Shown piece by piece: positions 39,367 to 48,748 of a DNA stretch of 64,000 bases. The DNA is from an uncultured Lachnospiraceae bacterium (GTDB lineage: Bacteria > Bacillota > Clostridia > Lachnospirales > Lachnospiraceae). The position numbers and the translations under genes were made by a program. The notes under the pieces are model-generated. The model worked only from the letters and a program-made list of their open reading frames with translations. It ran no database searches and had not been told where the DNA came from. The stretch covers positions 1 to 64,000 of the forward strand of contig CABUAW010000001.1 in the NCBI GenBank assembly GCA_902489645.1. Direction: 5' to 3'. The number at the start of each line of letters is the position of its first letter. The first letter of the stretch is position 1.

Positions 39367-40454
39367 TATGGCCTCTCCTCTCTGTCATGAAATGAAGGCA
39401 GCCGAACCGTAAAGATACTTCCCTGTCCTACTGCGCTTTTTACGGTAATTGTTCCATCAGATAATTCCAGAATACGCCGCACTAAAGTCAGTCCAAGGCC
39501 GTTGCCCTCGGTGGCATGGGATGTATCGCCCTGATAAAATTGTTCAAAAATATGCCTGACAGTTTCCGTGTTCATACCGCAGCCGGTATCAGCCACTGTA
39601 ACCGTCATCCAATCATCATCGGAAGTCTGGGTCAGCGTTACCGTTCCCCCGGACGATGTAAACTTGATAGCATTAGACAACAAATTTGTCCAAACCAGCG
39701 CCAGAAGCTCCTCGTCTCCGCAAATAAATGCCCGGTCTTCCAGTTCCGCTTCAAACTCTATCCCCTTTTTTTCCCAATTGTTTTCAAACTGTAAAGCACA
39801 ATCGCTAAGCTGCGCACATAAATCAAATTGCTTAGGTACCGGTTTAATGGCCTGTTTCTCCAGTTTACTCAGTTTCAGCATATTCATAATCAAATTCGAC
39901 AGCCGCCGGGCGGCATGGAGAATCGTTTCTGTACATTCCTCCCTCTGTGCTTCCGTCAGGCTTTTGCTTTGAAGCAGCTCCGCATTATTATAAATGACGG
40001 CCAGCGGGGTTTTAATCTCATGGGATACATTGGAAAAAAAATCTGTTTTCAGCACTTCAACGCTTCCAAGCTCTTCCACCATTTTGTTAAAATCCAAAAT
40101 CATGGCATCCAGATAATCCAGTTTTTCCTGGGTATGCAGCGGAGGGACATACACGGAAAAATCCCCATTCGCCACCTTTTCGGTCGCTTTACGAAGCTCC
40201 ATCACCGGTTTTTCATAATGTTTACGTATCTCCCACTTTGTAAATAATGTAAGTCCGACGGCCACCAGCGTCCAATACAGCGTTGGAAGTATGACCTGCA
40301 AAAAATCCGGCCACTGATTTTTATTCCCAAGTACAAGAATTCCATAATGAATACCGGACATCAACAGGAGTGTCATCAAAAAAACGAAAAAAATCGATAT
40401 GGGAAACCGACTCGCCTTTATCCCTTCCTGACGATTGTTGTTCTTTATGTTCAT
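39366..40454 (-). CDS. Sensor histidine kinase
   Basis: A 362-aa kinase with two transmembrane helices (about residues 19-41 and 53-72) separated by a very short outer loop, a HAMP domain, the H-box NVSHEIKTPLAV with phospho-acceptor H145, and a complete ATPase domain (N-box LLSNAIKFT, G1 DTGCGMN, G2 GNGLGLTLV). The short sensor loop resembles intramembrane-sensing kinases that respond to cell-envelope antibiotics. It overlaps the response regulator by 4 bp. Confidence 0.95.
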   Translation of the reverse strand: MNIKNNNRQEGIKASRFPISIFFVFLMTLLLMSGIHYGILVLGNKNQWPDFLQVILPTLYWTLVAVGLTLFTKWEIRKHYEKPVMELRKATEKVANGDFSVYVPPLHTQEKLDYLDAMILDFNKMVEELGSVEVLKTDFFSNVSHEIKTPLAVIYNNAELLQSKSLTEAQREECTETILHAARRLSNLIMNMLKLSKLEKQAIKPVPKQFDLCAQLSDCALQFENNWEKKGIEFEAELEDRAFICGDEELLALVWTNLLSNAIKFTSSGGTVTLTQTSDDDWMTVTVADTGCGMNTETVRHIFEQFYQGDTSHATEGNGLGLTLVRRILELSDGTITVKSAVGQGSIFTVRLPSFHDREERP

Positions 40455-41122
40455 CGCAGCACCGCCTTGTAGCCAAGACCTCTCACGGTCCGGATTTCAA
40501 AGCCGTCGCAGGCGGATAATTTATCTCGCAGCTTTGTGATATATACATCCACCGCCCGCAGGCTGGTTTTCGATTGAATTCCCCAAAATTCATCCATCAA
40601 CTGGGAGCGGGAAAAGGTCTTGTTCGGATAGGACAAAAGCTTATACAAAATGTTAAACTCTCTGGTGGTCATAGGAATCTCATCTCCGTTTACCACTGCA
40701 GCCATGGTGTCTGCGTCCATCAAAAGATTGCCGACCGCCAGCTTCCGCTCCATTTCAATATTCGCACGGCGCAAAAGGGCCCTGATGCGAAGAAGCAATT
40801 CATCCAACTCAATGGGCTTGACCATATAGTCATCAATTCCAAGCTGAAAACCCTTCCGCTTAGAGGGCAGGTCATCCTTTGCCGACATAAACAAAATAGG
40901 GATATATTTATTGACCTTCCTCACATTTTCCGCAAACTCAAAGCCATCCACCTCCGGCATCATAATATCGGAAATGATTAAATCGTACAGGCTGTTGTAC
41001 ATTTCATCATATGCGTCTTTTGCGCTCAGACAGCCTTTCGCCTGGAAGCCGCTGTCATTTAGATAGGTGCAGACTGTCTGGTTCAGTTTGGAATCATCAT
41101 CCAAAACAAGAATCTTAATCAT
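40451..41122 (-). CDS. OmpR/PhoB-family response regulator
   Basis: A 223-aa regulator with receiver domain (acidic pocket LDDD at 7-10, phospho-acceptor D52 in ISDIMMPEVDG, K102-type lysine in DYMVKP) and a winged-helix DNA-binding domain (EIPMTTREFNILYKLL to VYITKLRDKL). GGAGG precedes the start. The flanking MATE and ABC exporters are its natural candidate regulon. Confidence 0.96.
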   Translation of the reverse strand: MIKILVLDDDSKLNQTVCTYLNDSGFQAKGCLSAKDAYDEMYNSLYDLIISDIMMPEVDGFEFAENVRKVNKYIPILFMSAKDDLPSKRKGFQLGIDDYMVKPIELDELLLRIRALLRRANIEMERKLAVGNLLMDADTMAAVVNGDEIPMTTREFNILYKLLSYPNKTFSRSQLMDEFWGIQSKTSLRAVDVYITKLRDKLSACDGFEIRTVRGLGYKAVLR

Positions 41123-41217
41123 CGAAACCCCTCCATTTCTTATATTTCTATGCTGTTATTTCTTAGCTTTTTCAATTGCTTTGTAGACCATACAACCATA
41201 AAAACAGCCATCCATAC

Positions 41218-42594
41218 TTAATCAAATTTCCATGTTTTCATTTCACGCCGAACCAGCAGAAGCGCCATAACTCCCGAAATACCATCCGCTATGGGACCGG
41301 CCCACAGGACGCCGTCAATTCCCCAGAAAAGCGGGAAGACGATGACCAGAGGCATCAGGCAGAATACCTGACGGCTGAGAGAAACCACGGTTCCCATGCC
41401 GCCTTTTCCGATGGACGGAAAAAACTGGGCCGAGAGAATCTGCAATCCCACAATAAAGGTACAAAACAGAAAAATATGGAAATATTTCAGAGCAAACTCG
41501 TAGTACATCGCATCACTGCTGCTGCCAAAAATATCAATAATCGGCCGGGGAATCAACTGGAAGCACAAAAAGGCACACATCGAAACAACAAATACGATTT
41601 TTGCAGCCCGCATGAATGTTGCCTTTACCCTTTCGTAATTTCCTGCGCCAAAATTATAGCCGATAATCGGCTGTGTAGACTGGGAAATGCCGAAAATCAC
41701 CGAGTTAAAAACCGAGTTGACCTTGGAAATGATACCCACGCAGGCCAGGGGAATGTCCCGGCCATAGGGTGACATTTCTCCATAGTGTCCCAAAGTATTA
41801 TTCATAACAATCTGAACAATAGTAACTGCCAGTTGGTTTGCGCCGGCCGGAATACCCAGCGTAAAGATACGCTTAATGCTTTCCTTTTCAGGAATAAAGT
41901 CCCGCCGGAACAGGCGGAACGTTTTAAAACGTCTGAAATAAACCAATATCATAATTCCTGCCACAAGCTGTCCTGCGACCGTAGCTATGGCTGCACCGGA
42001 CATTCCCATATGAAATCCAAAAATCAACACCGGGTCCAGGACACAGTTAAGAATCGCTCCTGTAACATTGGCTGCCATAGCATATCCCGGACTGCCGTCG
42101 GCACGGATAAGTTGGGAGGCTCCTGTTCCCAACATAGCCAGAGGCGCACCTATGGCAATAATGCGGGTATACTCCACGGCATATTCCAGCGTCTGACCCC
42201 GTCCTCCGAAAAAAGTAAGCATTGGCCGCAGCAGCAAAGACGCCAGCACTACCAGCACAATACCCGAAGCCAGCAGCAGCGTCAGGCTGGAACCTACCAC
42301 ATTTTTGGCTCTGCCCTCCTCCTTCTGACCCAGGTACAAACTGAAAGAGCTGGCTCCGCCCACTCCAAATACCATGGCGAGCGTGGTCATAATCATTACC
42401 AGAGGAAACGCCACATTAGTAGCCGCATTGCCCAATTCTCCAATACTACGCCCTACAAAAATCTGGTCCACTATATTATAGAAAGAACTGACCAAACTGC
42501 TGATAATCGCCGGAAGCGAATACTTCGCAATCAGCCTTCCGATGGGCTCCGACGCCAATGGATTATTTTTCTGTAAAATTTCACTATTTTCCAA
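41218..42594 (-). CDS. MATE-family efflux transporter
   Basis: A 458-aa multidrug/toxic-compound extruder with twelve predicted transmembrane helices; LPAIISSLVSSFYNIVDQIF and VGVGGASSF-type segments are typical of the DinF/MepA group. TTG at 42594 is chosen because GGAGG lies 7 bases ahead; the longer frame is also TTG-initiated and contains that ribosome site. Cation-coupled export of cationic drugs is expected; substrate unknown. Confidence 0.93.
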   Translation of the reverse strand: MENSEILQKNNPLASEPIGRLIAKYSLPAIISSLVSSFYNIVDQIFVGRSIGELGNAATNVAFPLVMIMTTLAMVFGVGGASSFSLYLGQKEEGRAKNVVGSSLTLLLASGIVLVVLASLLLRPMLTFFGGRGQTLEYAVEYTRIIAIGAPLAMLGTGASQLIRADGSPGYAMAANVTGAILNCVLDPVLIFGFHMGMSGAAIATVAGQLVAGIMILVYFRRFKTFRLFRRDFIPEKESIKRIFTLGIPAGANQLAVTIVQIVMNNTLGHYGEMSPYGRDIPLACVGIISKVNSVFNSVIFGISQSTQPIIGYNFGAGNYERVKATFMRAAKIVFVVSMCAFLCFQLIPRPIIDIFGSSSDAMYYEFALKYFHIFLFCTFIVGLQILSAQFFPSIGKGGMGTVVSLSRQVFCLMPLVIVFPLFWGIDGVLWAGPIADGISGVMALLLVRREMKTWKFD

Positions 42595-42712
42595 TACTAT
42601 TCCTCCATTCAATGCCAGATTTTCTGATTAATAAACGTTAAATGACTTTATTATATCGTCAAAAAGCAGCGTGCGCAACTTTTTTGTTTTTTATCTTTGC
42701 AAACGATTTCCA

Positions 42713-43534
42713 TTATACCAGGCTTATTTTTCCTAATAGTCTGTTACTGACAGCGCCAAGTCCTATACTGAACAAAACTCCGCCGCCCAGACACAAAATC
42801 ACGTTCACAATTCCCGAATTCAAAGGCGTCAGCATCGGAATCATCATAAAGAACAACATACCGACGCAAAAGGAACCCACCAGCGACATCCACAGTTTTT
42901 GCCTGCCGATGACGCTCCACAACAGATAAATCGAAACAAATACCCCCATTAAAAATATCTTTGATACAAAACACATGACAATTCTGCCAACCCCGGCCGC
43001 TCCCGCACTAAAGGAAAGTCCGGCGACAGCGCCTCCAAGGAGTGAGCCAACCAGGTAGGCCAAAATCATCAATGTACCGCCGACAAAACCCGCCAGAGTT
43101 TTCGAGATGACATAGTCTGTTTTTCTGGAACGAACTGCAAAAAGATTTTTGGCATAGCCGCTTCTGAAATCACCGGTAACAAAAATGCAAACAAGGACGG
43201 CCGCCATAAAGAAAATCAGATTGATATTGCACATACCCATGATATCGGCGTTCATGCCGGAGCTTTCGCCGCTTACCGTCTCCACCGCCTGCCAAACATT
43301 GGTAAAAGGTTCTGTCTCGACGATTGTTTCCGCGCCGGTCACCGAATCTATGGTCGTCGTACTCCCTACCGTATTCGTCATAACCAACACTAATATGGGA
43401 ATGACAGCGGCAATCCCCATCATGATATACAGTAACGGCATGGTGAACATTCTCCGGAAGTCCACCGATAACATACTTTTCAGCCTTCTGCCAAAACTAT
43501 TGTGTGCAAATCGGATTCTTACCATCTTTTTCAT
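42713..43534 (-). CDS. ABC exporter permease, unit 2
   Basis: A 273-aa ABC-2-type permease with about six transmembrane helices and an N-terminal RRMFTMPLLYIMMG amphipathic stretch. It follows its ATPase by overlapping ribosome site (ATG at 43534 with GGAGG in the end of the ATPase gene; a second ATG at 43555 has none). Homologous to the permease at 44457, so the two ABC units arose by duplication. Lantibiotic-immunity or bacitracin-type export is the likely role. Confidence 0.88.
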   Translation of the reverse strand: MKKMVRIRFAHNSFGRRLKSMLSVDFRRMFTMPLLYIMMGIAAVIPILVLVMTNTVGSTTTIDSVTGAETIVETEPFTNVWQAVETVSGESSGMNADIMGMCNINLIFFMAAVLVCIFVTGDFRSGYAKNLFAVRSRKTDYVISKTLAGFVGGTLMILAYLVGSLLGGAVAGLSFSAGAAGVGRIVMCFVSKIFLMGVFVSIYLLWSVIGRQKLWMSLVGSFCVGMLFFMMIPMLTPLNSGIVNVILCLGGGVLFSIGLGAVSNRLLGKISLV

Positions 43535-43535
43535 G

Positions 43536-44441
43536 TTATCTGCCCTCCCTTTCATGCATCAAATCAATATAGTATTCCTCCAGGCTGATTTTGTCTGTTT
43601 TAATTTCACTGACCAGGATGCCATTTTTATAGAGATAAGTGACAATATTTTCAGGACTTTCCGCATCATATACACGGATATATCCGCTTTCGTCCACTTC
43701 CACGCGGGAATATCTGAAGGCAAGCAGTGCTTTTGCCCGGTCCGTATGCTTTGTCCAAAGAGCCGTATAGGTACGGCAGTCCGCATCCAACGCTTCCGCG
43801 CTCATTTCCTTAATCATTTTACCGCCGCGGATAATTCCATAATGGGTCGCAATCTTTTCAAGTTCCCCCAGAATATGGGAAGAAATGACGACGGTACACC
43901 CATAATTTCTGGTAATATCCACAAGCACTTCCCGCATAATCCGCATACCATCCGCATCCAGACCGTTAATCGGTTCATCCAGCACCAATAAAGCGGGATG
44001 TCCCAGAAGGGCCATGGCAATGCCGACTCTCTGCTTCATACCCAACGAGCAGTTTTTATATTTATTTCTGGCCGCTCCCTCCATCCGCACCATTTTGAGA
44101 ACTTTTCGCACCTCTCTGTCCGGATTCTTAATACTTAAATTGGCGGCCTGGAGCATCATGTTGTTCCACACGCTGTAATTTGGAAAGCAGCCCGGGGACT
44201 CAATGAGAACGCCGACCCTTGCCCGGACGTCCGCATCCGTATAATCTCTGCCAAACAGCTGAATTGTTCCGCCATCAGGGACAAGCAATCCGCAGATGAG
44301 CTTTTCCGTCGTGGATTTTCCGCTTCCGTTTTCACCGATGAACCCATAAATTGCTCCTGCGGGAACGGTCATATTCAGGCCCTTCAACGCACGTTTATTT
44401 CCAAAATTCTTGGTTAATCCTTTAATTTCAATGACATTCAC
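43536..44441 (-). CDS. ABC exporter ATPase, unit 2
   Basis: A 301-aa BcrA/NatA-type ATPase: Walker A GENGSGKST, signature NCSLGMKQRVG, Walker B LLVLDEPINGLD, and H-loop SSHILGELEK, with a C-terminal regulatory tail of about 80 residues as in lantibiotic-immunity ATPases. AGGAGG about 12 bases upstream. Closely related to the ATPase at 45277; the pair probably forms a second transporter or a heteromer. Confidence 0.95.
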   Translation of the reverse strand: MNVIEIKGLTKNFGNKRALKGLNMTVPAGAIYGFIGENGSGKSTTEKLICGLLVPDGGTIQLFGRDYTDADVRARVGVLIESPGCFPNYSVWNNMMLQAANLSIKNPDREVRKVLKMVRMEGAARNKYKNCSLGMKQRVGIAMALLGHPALLVLDEPINGLDADGMRIMREVLVDITRNYGCTVVISSHILGELEKIATHYGIIRGGKMIKEMSAEALDADCRTYTALWTKHTDRAKALLAFRYSRVEVDESGYIRVYDAESPENIVTYLYKNGILVSEIKTDKISLEEYYIDLMHEREGR

Positions 44442-44456
44442 AGGTACCGCCTCCTT

Positions 44457-45275
44457 TTAATAAACATCGCACTTCGACAGGATACATGTGCCCAGCAAAT
44501 TATAAATAACAGCCCATGCCACAGAAACTGCAAGGCATACGAGCAAGGTTACGATGCCGCTTGACAGACACGCATAGACCGAAGCGCCATACAGAAAGAT
44601 GTTGAGCATCGGAGAATTCCCGGCGATGGCGCCGACACCGATAATCAAAATACCCGTACCAAAGAAAAAGGACGATGCGATAGACACGCCAAAATATCTC
44701 CGGAAAATGATATTAAGAAAGGTATACAGGCTCGCCCAGCCCAGGCTCATAATCATCTTGGAGATAACGGCAATTATCAGCGACCCGACATTGACTGCAA
44801 ATGAAGTTCCCGCGATGAATCCGGCAACCACTCCGCCAATGATATAGGTCACACACATGCAGGCCATGGCAAAGGCGCAGGTCATGGATTTTGACATCAT
44901 GTAATCTTGCTTTTTGGCATGGGTCGTAAATAATTGCTTCACATATCCGCTTTTATAGTCATGACCGATGAAGATGGAAACCATAATTCCGCCAAAAATA
45001 AATACCATATTCATATTGGCATACTCGCCCATATCCGAAACGGCATAAATCGGCGTATTGGCGGCAATGATGTTCCAGGTGTTAGTGTACAGCGGTTCCA
45101 CTCCCTCCGTTGTCCCGGTAGTTCCCAGTATCAGCGCCGGTATCAGTGCGGAGATTCCAAGGAAAATGTAAAACATGGGCGTATGGAACAGGCGGTAGAA
45201 ATCAACGCCCAGCATCCCCCTCAATCTTTCTTTAAAGCCTGGAGATTCAAATTTTAATTCATGCACATTTTCCAT
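44457..45275 (-). CDS. ABC exporter permease, unit 1
   Basis: A 272-aa ABC-2-type permease with six predicted helices; DFYRLFHTPMFYIFLGISALIP resembles the same region of the unit 2 permease. It starts 1 bp after the unit 1 ATPase stop with AAGGAGG overlapping that gene. Confidence 0.88.
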   Translation of the reverse strand: MENVHELKFESPGFKERLRGMLGVDFYRLFHTPMFYIFLGISALIPALILGTTGTTEGVEPLYTNTWNIIAANTPIYAVSDMGEYANMNMVFIFGGIMVSIFIGHDYKSGYVKQLFTTHAKKQDYMMSKSMTCAFAMACMCVTYIIGGVVAGFIAGTSFAVNVGSLIIAVISKMIMSLGWASLYTFLNIIFRRYFGVSIASSFFFGTGILIIGVGAIAGNSPMLNIFLYGASVYACLSSGIVTLLVCLAVSVAWAVIYNLLGTCILSKCDVY

Positions 45276-45276
45276 A

Positions 45277-46179
45277 TTATTCCGCCTCCTTCCCGGACAT
45301 CAGCTCGATATAATATTCTTCCAGGCCAATTTTATTTTTACGAATCTCACTGACCGCATGTCCGTTTTGAAGCAGATACGCAACAATCGATTCCGTATTT
45401 CCCACATTGTATACACGCAGATAGCCTTCCTCTTCCCGGACATCCGCATATTTTTTCCGCAGAACGCTTTTTGCTCCCTGCATATTCCTTGTTTTGATGG
45501 ATGTAAACACGCGGGAACGGTTCTCCATTTCTCTGGCCGAAAGCTCCTGAATCATTTTCCCCTGACGGATAATTCCATAATGGGTCGCAATCTTTTCCAG
45601 TTCTCCAAGAATATGAGAAGAAATCACAACGGTACATCCGCAATTTTTTGTAACATCCACCAGAATTTCCCTCATAATCCGCATACCGTCGGTGTCAAGA
45701 CCGTTGATTGGTTCATCCAGAATCAATAAGGCCGGATTGCCCAGCAACGCCATGGCAATGCCGATGCGCTGCTTCATGCCCAGGGAACATTTCTTAAATT
45801 TAAGTTTGGCCGAATCCTCCATACGGACAATTTTAAGCACTCTGCGAATTTCCCCGCCAGGATTTTTCAGCCCCAGATTGATGGCCTGCATCATCAGATT
45901 ATCCCATACGCTGGAATTTGTAAAACAGCCTGCGTTCTCAATCAGAGCGCCCACCCGGACGCGCACGCCGGCATCTCTATAATCTTTGCCAAACAGCCGA
46001 ATCTTACCGCTGTTTGGGACAAGATGACCGCATATCAATTTTTCCGTGGTGGACTTTCCGGAGCCGTTTTCACCGATAAAGCCATAAATTGCGCCAACAG
46101 GAACAGTCATATTCAGACCATTGAGCGCATACAAGCCACGAAAACTTTTTGATAAATTTCTAATTTCAATAGCGTTCAT
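45277..46179 (-). CDS. ABC exporter ATPase, unit 1
   Basis: A 300-aa ATPase, Walker A GENGSGKST, signature KCSLGMKQRIG, Walker B LLILDEPINGLD. First gene of the four-gene ABC cluster; AGGGAG precedes the start, and a 29-bp near-palindrome (46196-46224) overlaps the expected promoter/leader. Position ahead of the MATE exporter and two-component genes suggests an antimicrobial-peptide detoxification module. Confidence 0.94.
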   Translation of the reverse strand: MNAIEIRNLSKSFRGLYALNGLNMTVPVGAIYGFIGENGSGKSTTEKLICGHLVPNSGKIRLFGKDYRDAGVRVRVGALIENAGCFTNSSVWDNLMMQAINLGLKNPGGEIRRVLKIVRMEDSAKLKFKKCSLGMKQRIGIAMALLGNPALLILDEPINGLDTDGMRIMREILVDVTKNCGCTVVISSHILGELEKIATHYGIIRQGKMIQELSAREMENRSRVFTSIKTRNMQGAKSVLRKKYADVREEEGYLRVYNVGNTESIVAYLLQNGHAVSEIRKNKIGLEEYYIELMSGKEAE

Positions 46180-46195
46180 TTGCTTTCTCCCTTCT

Positions 46196-46224
46196 ATTGG
46201 TATTGTAAATATTACATTGCCAAT
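46196..46224. promoter_or_regulatory. Near-palindromic operator before the ABC operon
   Basis: ATTGGTATTGTAA, 3-bp spacer, TTACATTGCCAAT: 11 of 13 arm positions are complementary. It ends 17 bp upstream of the ATPase start codon, just beyond the ribosome site, and is followed upstream by no clear -35, as expected for an activated or repressed promoter. The binder is unknown; the OmpR-type regulator nearby or a GntR-type repressor elsewhere are candidates. Confidence 0.6.
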
Positions 46225-46273
46225 ATTTAAAAAAGTTTAGAGAAATGTTTGAGAAATATTAATTGTAAACCAA

Positions 46274-46305
46274 CAAAAAAAGGGCGTACCGCATAACGGT
46301 ACGCC
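46274..46305 (-). terminator. Terminator after rplL
   Basis: Minus-strand GGCGTACC/GGTACGCC stem followed by CTTTTTTTG, 21 bp after the rplL stop. It ends the rplJL transcript, so rpoB cannot be fed from here. Confidence 0.95.
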
Positions 46306-46326
46306 GCTCTTAATGGACACGCCAAA

Positions 46327-46701
46327 TTATTTAATAGTAACTTTAGCGCCTTCAGCTTCAAATTTAGCTTTGATTTCTTCAGCTTCTTCTTTGCTTGCGC
46401 CTTCTTTAACAACCTTTGGAGCGTTGTCAACAGCTTCTTTAGCTTCTTTCAAGCCAAGACCTGTGATTTCACGAACAACTTTGATGACTTTAACTTTGTT
46501 AGGACCAACTTCTGTTAATTCAACATCAAATTCTGTCTTTTCTTCGGCTGCTGCTTCGCCAGCGCCTGCTGCTGCAACAACAACGCCTGCTGCTGCGGAT
46601 ACGCCAAATTCTTCTTCACATGCTTTTACTAATTCATTTAATTCTAAAACGGATAATTCTTTGATAGCTTCAATAAATTCAGCTGTAGTTAATTTTGCCA
46701 T
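46327..46701 (-). CDS. rplL: 50S ribosomal protein L7/L12
   Basis: Stalk protein that recruits translational GTPases. 124 aa, with N-terminal dimerisation helix ([20 protein letters not shown]), Ala/Gly-rich hinge and the globular domain ([24 protein letters not shown]). Preceded by a GGAGG site 26 bp after rplJ. Full length. Confidence 0.98.
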   Translation of the reverse strand: MAKLTTAEFIEAIKELSVLELNELVKACEEEFGVSAAAGVVVAAAGAGEAAAEEKTEFDVELTEVGPNKVKVIKVVREITGLGLKEAKEAVDNAPKVVKEGASKEEAEEIKAKFEAEGAKVTIK

Positions 46702-46727
46702 TATAATTTACCTCCAATTTAATATAA

Positions 46728-47222
46728 TTAAGCTGCAGTTTCGTCTTTTTCTGCAATCTGTTTAATAACACGAGCAAAGTTTGCAATAGGCGCCTGAATA
46801 CTTCCAAGCAATCTTCCAAGCAGGACTTCTCTGGATGGAATTGTTGCAATAACTTTAATCATTTCCTGGTCGTAATATTCACCAGCTACGATACCGGCTT
46901 TAAGTTCAAGCGCTGGCATCTTCTTACCTGCTTCGAATAAGATTCTGGCTGGTGCTGTCGCATCTTCAGAGCTTACAGCAATAGCTGTTGGGCCTTCAAG
47001 AACTTCTGCGATTTTTTCCCATTCTGTTCCTTCTACGGCACGTTTGATTAAAGTGTTCTTATAAACTTTGTAAGTCACACCTGCTTCTCTTAAAGTTTTA
47101 CGAAGCTGTGTGTCTTCCTCAACTGTAAGACCACGGTAATCGACAGCAACTAATGCCTCTGCATCTTTAAGCAATCCAGCAATCTCGTCTACGATAGGCT
47201 GTTTTAATTCAACTTTTGCCAC
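46728..47222 (-). CDS. rplJ: 50S ribosomal protein L10
   Basis: Stalk base protein that binds L7/L12 and 23S rRNA, and represses its own mRNA by binding the leader. 165 aa; AKVELKQPIVDEIAGLL and DYRGLTVEEDTQLRK are diagnostic. The start is GTG at 47220-47222 with AAGGAGG nine bases ahead; the frame extends 34 codons upstream through the leader without support. Confidence 0.97.
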   Translation of the reverse strand: MAKVELKQPIVDEIAGLLKDAEALVAVDYRGLTVEEDTQLRKTLREAGVTYKVYKNTLIKRAVEGTEWEKIAEVLEGPTAIAVSSEDATAPARILFEAGKKMPALELKAGIVAGEYYDQEMIKVIATIPSREVLLGRLLGSIQAPIANFARVIKQIAEKDETAA

Positions 47223-47304
47223 GTTGGTACACCTCCTTGTAGAATTTAAGAGTGCCGCCATACAGAAGACGCGCCGCCGGCCCGTCCTTCTGCATATCTG
47301 GTAT

Positions 47305-47337
47305 GAAAAAACCTCTCTATCCACAGACAGAGAGGTT
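47305..47337 (-). terminator. Attenuator terminator in the rplJ leader
   Basis: Minus-strand AACCTCTCT/AGAGAGGTT stem followed by TTTTTC, upstream of rplJ and within the transcript. Its position after the L10 leader fold fits premature-termination control. Confidence 0.85.
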
Positions 47338-47443
47338 CTATAAACTATTTCAATATTATCCGATGAATCAGATAAAATAGTCTCCCTCGGCAGGCGTTCA
47401 TAACTTACACCATTACGGTACCTGCTGTCTCTGGCAGCATTCG
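47338..47443 (-). ncRNA. L10 leader (ribosomal protein autoregulation)
   Basis: The untranslated leader between the promoter and the attenuator contains GCTGCCAGAGACAGCAGG and later CCTGCCGAGG, the conserved core of the Firmicute L10 leader where the L10(L12)4 complex binds. Alternative pairing with the downstream terminator would adjust rplJL output to stalk-protein supply. Confidence 0.88.
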
Positions 47444-47450
47444 CTTTAAT

Positions 47451-47479
47451 ATTGTATCACGTTTCAAAGTGGTTGTCAA
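47451..47479 (-). promoter_or_regulatory. Promoter of rplJL
   Basis: Minus-strand TTGACA (47474-47479), 17-bp spacer, TACAAT (47451-47456), just after the rplA stop codon. Confidence 0.9.
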
Positions 47480-47493
47480 TCAAAAACCAGCAA

Positions 47494-48186
47494 TTATGCT
47501 AACTTAACGGTATTTAATTTGATACCAGGTCCCATAGTGGAAGAAACAACAACGCTCTTCAAATACTGACCTTTAGCAGCGGCCGGTTTTGCCTTAATGA
47601 TTGCCCCAATTAATGTATGGAAGTTGTCCGCTAACTGTTCTTCTGTGAAAGAAGCTTTTCCGATTGGCACATGAATAATGTTGGATTTATCCAGTCTGTA
47701 TTCAATCTTACCAGCTTTAATATCGTTGATAGCTTTTGTTACATCCATAGTAACTGTACCAGCTTTTGGGTTTGGCATTAAACCTTTAGGTCCGAGGATA
47801 CGTCCCAAACGACCTACGATACCCATCATATCCGGTGTAGCAACAACAACGTCGAAATCCAGCCATCCTTCTTTCTGGATTCTTGGTACGAGTTCGTCGC
47901 CGCCTACGAAATCTGCTCCTGCTGCTTCGGCCTCAGCAACCTTGTCGCCTTTGGCAAATACCAGTACACGAACCGTTTTACCTGTTCCGTGCGGCAGTAC
48001 AACGGCGCCACGAACCTGCTGGTCAGCGTGACGTCCATCAACACCCAGACGGATGTGTGCTTCGATAGTTTCATCAAATTTAGCACTTGCTGTTTTCTTT
48101 AAAATACTTACTGCTTCATCAACATCATAAAGATTTGCACGGTCTACTAATTTTGCAGACTCTACATATCTCTTACCTTTTTTCAT
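47494..48186 (-). CDS. rplA: 50S ribosomal protein L1
   Basis: L1 stalk protein, 230 aa, with [20 protein letters not shown] signature and [20 protein letters not shown]. Follows rplK by 56 bp in the conserved order nusG-rplK-rplA; GGAGG upstream of the ATG. Confidence 0.99.
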   Translation of the reverse strand: MKKGKRYVESAKLVDRANLYDVDEAVSILKKTASAKFDETIEAHIRLGVDGRHADQQVRGAVVLPHGTGKTVRVLVFAKGDKVAEAEAAGADFVGGDELVPRIQKEGWLDFDVVVATPDMMGIVGRLGRILGPKGLMPNPKAGTVTMDVTKAINDIKAGKIEYRLDKSNIIHVPIGKASFTEEQLADNFHTLIGAIIKAKPAAAKGQYLKSVVVSSTMGPGIKLNTVKLA

Positions 48187-48242
48187 GATTAAAAATCCTC
48201 CTTGTGGTATTATCGGGAGCTACCCTCCCACTGTCTAAAATA

Positions 48243-48668
48243 TTAATCCTCTACTTTAATTCCCATGCTTCGTGCTGTACCGGCAATCATGCTCATAGCA
48301 GCCTCAAGGCTTCCGGCATTTAAGTCCGGCATCTTCATTTCAGCAATTTTCTGAATTTCTTCTTTGGAAATTGTAGCAACTTTTGTCTTGTTCGGTACTG
48401 CGGAACCGGACTGAATCTTACAAGCTTTCTTTAACAGAACTGCGGCCGGAGGCGTCTTTGTAATGAAGCTGAAGCTCCGGTCATTGTAAACTGTAATAAC
48501 AACAGGGATGATTAAATCGCCCTTGTCTGCAGTTCTTGCATTGAATTCTTTTGTAAACTGTACGATATTAACACCGTGCTGACCCAATGCAGGACCAACT
48601 GGTGGTGCTGGTGTTGCCTTTCCAGCAGGAATCTGTAATTTAATATATCCTGTGACTTTCTTTGCCAT
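48243..48668 (-). CDS. rplK: 50S ribosomal protein L11
   Basis: GTPase-centre protein and thiostrepton target, 141 aa, full length; [20 protein letters not shown] at the N-terminus and [17 protein letters not shown] at the C-terminus are characteristic. GGAGG precedes the ATG. Confidence 0.99.
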   Translation of the reverse strand: MAKKVTGYIKLQIPAGKATPAPPVGPALGQHGVNIVQFTKEFNARTADKGDLIIPVVITVYNDRSFSFITKTPPAAVLLKKACKIQSGSAVPNKTKVATISKEEIQKIAEMKMPDLNAGSLEAAMSMIAGTARSMGIKVED

Positions 48669-48748
48669 AATAGCATACCTCCTGAATATTGTGGTAATTG
48701 CGGGAATGTCCCTCCCACCGCCTGTTTACACATACAGGCTCTTTTGTT

